Below are positions 54,212 to 60,089 of a stretch of 64,000 nt of DNA, one piece after another. The notes below the pieces were generated by a model. It had not been told where the DNA came from, made no database searches, and saw only the letters and a list, made by a program, of their open reading frames with translations. Numbering within the stretch: the stretch's first letter is position 1; the number at the start of each line of letters is the position of its first letter. The stretch comes from Sulfurovum xiamenensis (GTDB lineage Bacteria; Campylobacterota; Campylobacteria; Campylobacterales; Sulfurovaceae): positions 3,090-67,089 of the forward strand of contig NZ_JAQIBC010000007.1 in assembly GCF_030347995.1 (NCBI RefSeq), read 5' to 3'. Position numbers and translations under genes: made by a program.

Positions 54212-54967
54212 ATGAAAAAAAGAAAAGTTATTAACACTTTGATTAATACCGGTAGCTACGAAGAACTCATTGGTAATATTTTAGATCTTTCTAAAAACAG
54301 TCGTTCTAGTTATGTTTGCATTTCAAATGTACATATGGCGATCGAAGCATATTTGGATAAAACTTTTTGTAACATTGTGAATAGTTCTGATATCGCAACA
54401 CCCGATGGTATGCCCCTAGCTAAAGCCATGAAGATGCTTTACAGTGTAGATCAGGATAGAGTTGCAGGTATGGACTTAATGCCTGATCTTATGCATATTT
54501 CTGAAGAAAAAGGTTTATCAATTTTCTTATACGGTTCAACCGATGAAGTATTAAAGGCTATTGTATCAAAGGCCAAGAATGAGTTCCCAAACTTAAAACT
54601 ACATATATATTCACCCCCCTTTAGAACTTTGTCACATGAAGAAAAAGAGCATATAGTAAGGATCATCAACAAGCATAATCCTGATTTTGTTTTTGTAGCA
54701 CTTGGATGTCCAAAACAGGAGAAATGGATGTCTGAGCATAAAAATAAAATCAATAGCTGCATGATAGGCTTAGGAGGAGCATTAGAAGTATATGCTAACT
54801 TAAAAAGTAGAGCACCACAATGGATGCAAAACTATTCACTTGAATGGCTTTATAGGTTGATTCAAGACCCCAAAAGATTGTGGAAAAGATATTTAGTGAC
54901 TAATTCACTGTTTATTGGCCTGTTATTTGTCCAATTTATCAAAGTAAGGGTTTTTAAAGATGACTGA
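54212..54967 (+). CDS. WecG/TagA/CpsF-family glycosyltransferase
   Basis: A 251-residue GT26 enzyme. Family motifs are VAGMDLMPDLMH (in the nucleotide-sugar region), ATPDGMPLAKAMK and VALGCPKQEKWMSEH, and GLGGALEVYANLKSRAPQWMQ at the C-terminus. WecG transfers N-acetylmannosaminuronic acid onto an undecaprenyl-linked intermediate; the sugar here cannot be told. The ATG at 54212 has AAGGA eight bases upstream; an ATG four bases earlier is out of frame. It is the last gene of the wza operon and convergent with the sugar transferase, 24 bases apart. Confidence 0.88.
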   Translation: MKKRKVINTLINTGSYEELIGNILDLSKNSRSSYVCISNVHMAIEAYLDKTFCNIVNSSDIATPDGMPLAKAMKMLYSVDQDRVAGMDLMPDLMHISEEKGLSIFLYGSTDEVLKAIVSKAKNEFPNLKLHIYSPPFRTLSHEEKEHIVRIINKHNPDFVFVALGCPKQEKWMSEHKNKINSCMIGLGGALEVYANLKSRAPQWMQNYSLEWLYRLIQDPKRLWKRYLVTNSLFIGLLFVQFIKVRVFKDD

Positions 54968-54991
54968 AAATATTTGTAAGGGGAGTGTTAA

Positions 54992-56440
54992 TTAACAAGA
55001 CCCCTCTCTTTTCAAAACTACTTTAATCGTTTTGATCAGTATAAATATATCTGACCATAATGACCAATTATATACATACCATGAATCAAGTGTCACTCTC
55101 TCATCAAATGTAAGTTTATTTCTGCCTGAAACCTGCCATAGGCCTGTAATACCTGGTTTAGCTTCTAAAATGATACTGGCTTGTTTCCCCATATCTTCTC
55201 TCTCCCTGGGGAGATAAGGTCTTGGACCCACAAAACTCATCTCTCCCTTAAGCACATTAATAATCTGAGCAAGTTCATCCAAAGATGTTTTTCTAAGTAT
55301 TTTCCCTACTCTTGTAACTCTGGGGTCATATGATTTAAGTTTTTTGTATTTTTTCCACTCTGCTGCTGCTTCCTCATTTTCTTCTAAATATTTTTTTAGG
55401 ATCTCATCGCTATTTTCATACATGGTCTGAAATTTAAAACATTGAAAATATGTACCATACTGTCCCAATCTTTTTTGAGAAAAAACGACTGGTCCTTTTG
55501 AATCAATTTTAATGAGAATAGCGATAATCATAACGACAGGTATATTTAAAGGTAACAGGATCAGTGCTATCAGTATGTCAAAAGTGTTTTTCCAAAACAG
55601 ATTATTTCTTTTTCTTAAATTATTATTGAGTTCCAGTAAAAATGTATTGTTTGAGAGTACATGTAAAAGTTTGGTGTTTTGCATTGCTATACCTTTTGCA
55701 TGTGGCACTATAATAACACGCCTTGAACACTGCTCTACTTCAAGCACTAAAGCAGAAATTTCTTCCTTCTCAAAATGTGGTAAAGAAATCAATGCAATAT
55801 TGACATGATATTTTCTTGCTATATCACAGTAGTCTTTGATCTCACCCAAAACTTTATAATGTTCATTTGGGATATGCACTTCATTATTTTCAAGAGATCT
55901 ACCATCATCCAAGAACCCTATTACCTTATATCCAAGAAAATGGTTTTTCATCATTTTATCAGCAAATTCTCTTCCTGGCCCATTATTCCCAAGTATAAGA
56001 ATAGGCTCATACCATATTTTTAAACGATATAAAAGATTTTTACCATAGAGTCTAAACATAGGAAAGATCATCATACTAGTAAGCCACAGTAAGATAATGA
56101 ATGACATGGATAAATGCTCCAGAAATCCAATAATAAGAGCTATAGTGGTAGATAAAATAAGTGATTTAACAAGAATTCGTGACTCTTCTGAAAAGGTTTC
56201 CCTTCTAGAATACAAACCTTCATAGCTTATAACAATTAAATATATGATAGACAGCCAAGCGTAGTCCTTTAAAGTACTAAGTTCAAGGGAATCTAGACTT
56301 AACACTTCAAAGGAGATTAATGTACTAAATGCATAGGCGATACCTACTGAAGTAAAAAAAGAGAGTGAATCAATTATAATTAAGCCGATAACAGAAAAAA
56401 TATCATTTTTCCAAGATTTACGCCTTCTGTCTGTCCACAT
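54992..56440 (-). CDS. Undecaprenyl-phosphate sugar phosphotransferase (WbaP-like)
   Basis: A 482-residue polyprenyl glycosylphosphotransferase that starts repeat-unit assembly. Four or five N-terminal membrane spans (about 12-125) precede a Rossmann-like nucleotide-binding domain (about 145-255, ILGNNGPGREFADKM) and the C-terminal catalytic domain, with KNTFDILIALILLPLNIPV, KRLGQYGTYFQCFKFQTM, LRKTSLDELAQIINVLKGEMSFVG-type (split here) and PGITGLWQVSGRN. The start is the ATG at 56440, eight bases after GGAG. It is alone on its strand, convergent with the wza operon and divergent from the riboswitch region. The first sugar is probably galactose or a diNAc sugar but is unresolved. Confidence 0.9.
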   Translation of the reverse strand: MWTDRRRKSWKNDIFSVIGLIIIDSLSFFTSVGIAYAFSTLISFEVLSLDSLELSTLKDYAWLSIIYLIVISYEGLYSRRETFSEESRILVKSLILSTTIALIIGFLEHLSMSFIILLWLTSMMIFPMFRLYGKNLLYRLKIWYEPILILGNNGPGREFADKMMKNHFLGYKVIGFLDDGRSLENNEVHIPNEHYKVLGEIKDYCDIARKYHVNIALISLPHFEKEEISALVLEVEQCSRRVIIVPHAKGIAMQNTKLLHVLSNNTFLLELNNNLRKRNNLFWKNTFDILIALILLPLNIPVVMIIAILIKIDSKGPVVFSQKRLGQYGTYFQCFKFQTMYENSDEILKKYLEENEEAAAEWKKYKKLKSYDPRVTRVGKILRKTSLDELAQIINVLKGEMSFVGPRPYLPREREDMGKQASIILEAKPGITGLWQVSGRNKLTFDERVTLDSWYVYNWSLWSDIFILIKTIKVVLKREGSC

Positions 56441-56679
56441 ATAAATCACTCCAAACTACCAAATATTTATATTTTATATTATTACATCATAGCTAAATAT
56501 ATTATATTATCAAAATACAAAATGGTGAAGCAACAGTAATCTAAATTTATATTTCATCAAATAAATTGATTATAAACATATATTTTAATTTTATATTATT
56601 TTCAGTTTAATTATGTATTATTCCGGTACAACTATGATTTAAGATACTACTTAATCATAAGTTATATTAATAAAAGTAT
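56441..56679. other. AT-rich divergent gap upstream of the first aptamer
   Basis: This stretch separates the sugar transferase start from the first aptamer. It is very AT-rich and holds no open frame I would support. Minus-strand GGAG at 56448-56451 is the transferase ribosome site. For the plus strand a TATATT (56663-56668) sits about 18 bases before the aptamer and may be a -10 box; no convincing -35 box was found. Confidence 0.4.
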
Positions 56680-56750
56680 TAGGCCAAACCTGTTGTGAAG
56701 CAGGGACGGAAAGCTTCAGGTCTTTTGAAAAAAAGATAGCTGGGTTGCAT
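56680..56750 (+). ncRNA. c-di-GMP-I (GEMM-I)-like riboswitch aptamer, copy 1
   Basis: The core GGGACGGAAAGC and the flanking AAACC and GATAGCTGGGTTGC match the c-di-GMP-I layout. P2 is CCTGTT-GTGA-AGCAGG (56689-56704) closed by a GNRA loop; P3 is TCTTTT-GAAA-AAAAGA (56721-56736). The base that aligns with G20 of the Vibrio Vc2 aptamer is C (56684), and GGGACGG replaces the usual GGGACGC (G at 56709). P1 is weak in this copy (3' strand ends TTGCA rather than TTGCC). It is the first of two tandem aptamers upstream of the 57.1 kb lipoprotein gene. Confidence 0.75.
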
Positions 56751-56845
56751 TTATTTTGACATATCGTATCTCAAACGATGTCTCTTAATAAATTATAACT
56801 TTTATATAAAGTTTATAATCCTAATCCTAATAAAAATTCAGGCAT

Positions 56846-56887
56846 GTGGGTAATATTGAGGTAATGCTCTTTCAATATAATTCCCAC
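56846..56887 (+). promoter_or_regulatory. Conserved element before aptamer copy 2 (hairpin and/or promoter)
   Basis: GTGGG (56846-56850) pairs with CCCAC (56883-56887), and inside it ATATTGA (56853-56859) with TCAATAT (56872-56878). Almost the same sequence precedes copy 3. It also contains TATAAT (56876-56881), which could be a -10 box for a transcript that carries only copy 2. Both readings are possible. Confidence 0.45.
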
Positions 56888-56900
56888 CAAGTTAGTGAGA

Positions 56901-56980
56901 AAAGCTAAACCTATTGTGAAGTAGGGACGGAAAGCCAAGGGTCTCATAATAATGATTCATGAGATAGCCTAGTTGCCTTT
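56901..56980 (+). ncRNA. c-di-GMP-I (GEMM-I)-like riboswitch aptamer, copy 2
   Basis: Second tandem aptamer, 150 bases after the first. P1 is AAAG (56901-56904) with CTTT (56977-56980); P2 is CCTATT-GTGA-AGTAGG (56910-56925); P3 is TCTCAT/ATGAGA (56942-56947 with 56959-56964). Stem bases differ from copies 1 and 3 but pairing is kept, which supports a functional RNA. It shares the C at the G20 position (56905) and the GGGACGG core. The hairpin CTTTGTTG-AACA-CAACAAAG (56977-56996) uses the P1 3' strand and so competes with P1. Downstream, a helix covers the lipoprotein ribosome site. Confidence 0.85.
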
Positions 56981-56996
56981 GTTGAACACAACAAAG
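56977..56996 (+). promoter_or_regulatory. Candidate switch hairpin competing with P1 of aptamer copy 2
   Basis: An eight-base perfect stem with loop AACA. Its 5' arm starts with the CTTT that forms P1 of copy 2, so the two helices cannot coexist. No U-run follows, so it is not an intrinsic terminator; it may instead destabilise the unliganded aptamer. Confidence 0.45.
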
Positions 56997-57062
56997 TAAT
57001 GCTATATTTATAGTGGTTTATTCAATTCTTCATAGAAGAACTCCCTCCCCCTACCTTTCAAT

Positions 57063-57106
57063 ATATTTTCTTCACAACAATACACGTTCATACACAGAAG
57101 GAATAT
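57063..57106 (+). promoter_or_regulatory. Ribosome-site-sequestering helix, leader 1
   Basis: ATATTTTCTTC (57063-57073) can pair with GAAGGAATAT (57097-57106) in nine Watson-Crick pairs and one G-U, with a single bulged T, burying the Shine-Dalgarno AAGGA of the 57113 gene. The loop region starts with the TTCACAACAA element (57071-57080, partly in the 5' arm), complementary to the P2 strand TTGTGAA of copy 2 (56914-56920). Confidence 0.45.
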
Positions 57107-57112
57107 AAACGA

Positions 57113-58744
57113 ATGTTTAGACTTAACAATATCAAACATAATGTACTTATACTGTCTTTTGCAACATTGCTTGCAGGTTGTGGCGGTGGAGGAACAGCGA
57201 CTACAACAGATTCAACTACAACAGATCTCACTACAGCCCCAACAGAAAAAGTAGTGAAGATTGATATCATTGTCACAGCTACAGAAGATTCTGCCACCAT
57301 CGAATGGAATCCCTATGGATATACTACAAAATCTGTAGAGTATGGTACAAGTAATAAGTATGGTTCAGTAGTTACAGTACAAGAAGAAGGTACTGTAACC
57401 TTATCAAATTTACAAGCTGCTACAGAATATCACTATAGAACAGTCTCTGAAGATGAGCGAGGTAGACTCATTGTAAGTAGTGACAACACATTTACAACAC
57501 TTGCAAGTACACAACCGATTGTAACTGATCCAGTTCCTACAGAACCAATTGTCACGGAACCGATCATAACTGAACCAGTGCCAACAGAACCAATCGTAAC
57601 GGACCCAGCACCAACAGAAACAAACACAACAGAACCGACTGTCACGGAACCAGCGCCAACTAATCCAATCGTAACGGACCCAATTGTAACTGAACCTGCG
57701 CCAACTGATCCAGTCGTAACTGAACCGGCACCCGTATGTCAAAGTGGGCCTGCAATGCAACAAGGACAGGTTAAAGATAGTATTTCAGGTACTGGTCTAG
57801 CCGATGTTACAGTCACAATTGCCGGATGTACTACAAAAACCGATGCAAATGGATACTATACACTTAATAATATAGTGGTTACTGATGAAGCAGTAGTAAA
57901 CTTTGAAAAAGAGGGATACCCTCTCGGTAGTACCAAGATCCAGATCACAGAGACATCCGGAGATGGTACAATTTCTACAAATTATCTAGAATATACTATG
58001 TATGCCTATAGTGGGGAATGGACTAATGGTAGAGTATGGACTTATGAGAGCCAAAGTGGAGCCACAGGTGGTGCAGTTTTAATACCTGCAGGTACCATTC
58101 ATACAGATACAGTAGGAAATATCTATAATGGAATTGTTTATAGTCGTTGGACTTTTAAAGATACCATGTCAACAGAAGTACGAGATACCTTTCCTGGATC
58201 TTTTGAGGGGGAGAATAGCAATGGGATTATTGTTCCATTTGTCTCCTATGCCATTACATCAGTAGAATTAAAAGATGAGAATAATGTCTCATTGAGTTTA
58301 TCTGATAATATAACTTTAGTACTTCCATCCGTCACAGGAACAACAGCAAATACCATTCCACTTTGGTACTATGATTACGACCAAGGATTATGGATCGAAG
58401 AAGGTTATGCCCAACGGCAAGCAGATGGAACATATCGTGGAGAGATATCACACCCTGGTACATGGAGTCTGAGTCAAACAGTTGAGGAAGAAGTCGGTAT
58501 CTATCGAGGTCATATTGTTGATGTCGACGGATCCCCAGTCAGTGATGCAAGAGTATATGCCATAGGAGATAACTGGATCAGTAGTGATCTCACTACTGAT
58601 GAAAATGGTCTATTTGAGATCGAAGTAATACCTGGAAATAGTTTCCAACTGATAGCCTATAACTACAAAGATAAATATGAAGCCAAATATAATGGTTCAA
58701 TATCAGCAATTACTTCTGGCGAAGTTGTCGAAGACAGAATATAA
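57113..58744 (+). CDS. Riboswitch-linked surface lipoprotein with FnIII-like and carboxypeptidase-regulatory-like domains
   Basis: A 543-residue secreted lipoprotein (lipobox LAGC, Cys 22, followed by GGGG). Order: fibronectin-III-like domain (about 48-130, SATIEWNPYG to YHYRTVSED); a Thr/Pro/Glu linker of repeated TEPIVTDPAPT-like units (about 133-208); a first carboxypeptidase-regulatory-like beta domain (about 215-285, TKTDANGYYTLNN); a middle domain (about 300-455) with GGAVLIPAGTIHTDTVGNIY and LWYYDYDQGLWIEEG; and a second regulatory-like domain (about 463-540, DLTTDENGLFEIEV). No enzyme motif is seen. The make-up suggests a surface adhesin or matrix protein. Its leader carries two aptamers. 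A paralog lies 245 bases downstream. Confidence 0.85.
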   Translation: MFRLNNIKHNVLILSFATLLAGCGGGGTATTTDSTTTDLTTAPTEKVVKIDIIVTATEDSATIEWNPYGYTTKSVEYGTSNKYGSVVTVQEEGTVTLSNLQAATEYHYRTVSEDERGRLIVSSDNTFTTLASTQPIVTDPVPTEPIVTEPIITEPVPTEPIVTDPAPTETNTTEPTVTEPAPTNPIVTDPIVTEPAPTDPVVTEPAPVCQSGPAMQQGQVKDSISGTGLADVTVTIAGCTTKTDANGYYTLNNIVVTDEAVVNFEKEGYPLGSTKIQITETSGDGTISTNYLEYTMYAYSGEWTNGRVWTYESQSGATGGAVLIPAGTIHTDTVGNIYNGIVYSRWTFKDTMSTEVRDTFPGSFEGENSNGIIVPFVSYAITSVELKDENNVSLSLSDNITLVLPSVTGTTANTIPLWYYDYDQGLWIEEGYAQRQADGTYRGEISHPGTWSLSQTVEEEVGIYRGHIVDVDGSPVSDARVYAIGDNWISSDLTTDENGLFEIEVIPGNSFQLIAYNYKDKYEAKYNGSISAITSGEVVEDRI

Positions 58745-58754
58745 AATTAATATG

Positions 58755-58793
58755 AGTAATATTGAGGTAATTGTATTTCAATATAATTCTTAC
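58755..58793 (+). promoter_or_regulatory. Conserved element before aptamer copy 3 (hairpin and/or promoter)
   Basis: This block repeats the one at 56846-56887 (shared TAATATTGAGGTAAT and TTTCAATATAATTC). ATATTGA and TCAATAT again pair, and the outer stem is kept in a weaker form (TGAG with CTTA). TATAAT is also conserved, so each of copies 2 and 3 could have its own promoter. Confidence 0.45.
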
Positions 58794-58804
58794 AGTTAGT
58801 GAAA

Positions 58805-58878
58805 AAAGCTAAACCTGTTGTGAAATAGGGACGGAAAGCCAAGGGTCTCATTTTTAATGAGATAGCCTAGCTGCCTAT
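58805..58878 (+). ncRNA. c-di-GMP-I (GEMM-I)-like riboswitch aptamer, copy 3
   Basis: P2 is CCTGTT-GTGA-AATAGG (58814-58829) and P3 is TCTCATT-TTT-AATGAGA (58846-58862), both with pair-preserving changes against copies 1 and 2. The core GGGACGGAAAGCC and the 3' GATAGCCTAGCTGCC are kept; the G20-equivalent base is again C (58809). P1 is short: AAAG (58805-58808) can only pair with CCT at the other side. It controls, by position, the 58990 lipoprotein and probably the 60090 beta-helix gene. Confidence 0.82.
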
Positions 58879-58915
58879 TATATTTGTTTGATACTATAGT
58901 TTCGTTCTTAGAGAA

Positions 58916-58983
58916 AATCTCCTTTCTTACTTCACAACAAATCCTGCTTCACAACAAAATATTTTTAATAAAAGAAAGAGATT
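58916..58983 (+). promoter_or_regulatory. Ribosome-site-sequestering helix, leader 2
   Basis: AATCTCCTTTCTT (58916-58928) can pair with AAGAAAGAGATT (58972-58983) over twelve base pairs with one bulged C. The 3' arm is the Shine-Dalgarno region of the 58990 gene. The 43-base loop holds two TTCACAACAA copies (58931-58940 and 58948-58957), each complementary to the P2 strand TGTTGTGAA of copy 3 (58816-58824). Confidence 0.5.
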
Positions 58984-58989
58984 AAATGA

Positions 58990-60072
58990 ATGTCTATACT
59001 TAACAAGATCAAACAAAACATACTTATCACATCTTGTACAGCTTTACTTGTAGGTTGTGGAGGTAGTGGGTCATCTACTTCTACAGAGACAATAAGTTCA
59101 AAAACTATACATGAAGGGCAAGTTAAAGAGAGTACTACAGGGCAAGGTTTGGAAAATGTCGAAGTCAGTATTGGATCGCATACTGCAAAAACCGATGAAA
59201 ATGGGTTCTATATATTATCTGACCTTACTGAAGATGAAGAAGCAGTTATCAACTTTAAAAAAGAAGGGTATATCCTTGGAAGTACCAAAATTCAGATCAA
59301 AAAGTTATCTGGGGATAATACAACTTCTTCGAATTATTTAGAGTATAAAATGCATGACCATGGCCAACAATGGACGTATGACAGCCAAAATGGTGCAACT
59401 GGCGGTGCTGTTGAAATACCTGCAGGTGCGATCCATACAGATGCAGTCGGAAATGTCTATAATGGGATTGTTTATGGTCGTTGGAGTTTTAAAGATACTA
59501 TGACAGATGCAGGAAGAGATGCTTTTAATGGATCGTTTGAGGGGATGAACACTAATGGAGTGCTAGTGCCATTTGTCTCATACGGATTCATGTCAGTAGA
59601 ATTGAAAGATAATAATGGTACTTCACTGGGCATTTCAGAGAATATTACTTTAGTACTTTCTTCAGTTACAGGAACAACAGAAAATATTCTTCCTCTTTGG
59701 TATTATGATTATGAGCAGGGATTATGGATAGAAGAAGGTTATGCCGAACGTCAATCAGATGGAACATATAGAGGAGAGATTTCACATCCTGGTACATGGA
59801 GCCTAAACCTAGCCATTGAGGAAGAGATCGGTATCTATCGTGGTCATATTGTCGATAAAAATGGTGCACCTATCAGTGATGCACGACTATTTGCCATAGG
59901 AGACAACTGGATCAGTAGTGATCTTACTACAGATGAGAATGGGCTATTTGAAATCGAAGTCATACCTGGAAAAAGATTTCAGCTTGCTGCCTATAATTAT
60001 AAAGATAAGTATGGTGCGGAATATAATGCTATAATAGAAGCAATAGCTTCTGGCGAAATTGTTGAAGATTAA
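58990..60072 (+). CDS. Riboswitch-linked surface lipoprotein, shorter paralog
   Basis: A 360-residue lipoprotein (lipobox LVGC, Cys about 23) paralogous to the 57113 product. It lacks the fibronectin-III-like domain and the Thr/Pro linker but keeps, in order, the first carboxypeptidase-regulatory-like domain (about 42-110), the middle domain with GGAVEIPAGAIHTDAVGNVY and LWYYDYEQGLWIEEG (about 130-285), and the second regulatory-like domain (about 290-358). It reads ISSDLTTDENGLFEIEVIPG identically to its neighbour. A five-codon frame (ATG at 58986) overlaps the start. The beta-helix gene begins 17 bases later, so they share the copy 3 leader. Confidence 0.85.
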   Translation: MSILNKIKQNILITSCTALLVGCGGSGSSTSTETISSKTIHEGQVKESTTGQGLENVEVSIGSHTAKTDENGFYILSDLTEDEEAVINFKKEGYILGSTKIQIKKLSGDNTTSSNYLEYKMHDHGQQWTYDSQNGATGGAVEIPAGAIHTDAVGNVYNGIVYGRWSFKDTMTDAGRDAFNGSFEGMNTNGVLVPFVSYGFMSVELKDNNGTSLGISENITLVLSSVTGTTENILPLWYYDYEQGLWIEEGYAERQSDGTYRGEISHPGTWSLNLAIEEEIGIYRGHIVDKNGAPISDARLFAIGDNWISSDLTTDENGLFEIEVIPGKRFQLAAYNYKDKYGAEYNAIIEAIASGEIVED

Positions 60073-60089
60073 AATAATAAAGGATTAAA

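Noticed and set aside
56750-57000. Intrinsic terminator in the expression platform of the riboswitches
   Set aside because: Hairpins near 56758-56784 and 56977-56996 are not followed by a U-run, so transcription termination is not supported by the sequence.
57500-57740. Repeated units that could be taken for a CRISPR array or satellite
   Set aside because: They are in-frame, degenerate codons for a Thr/Pro linker with no unique spacers of constant length.
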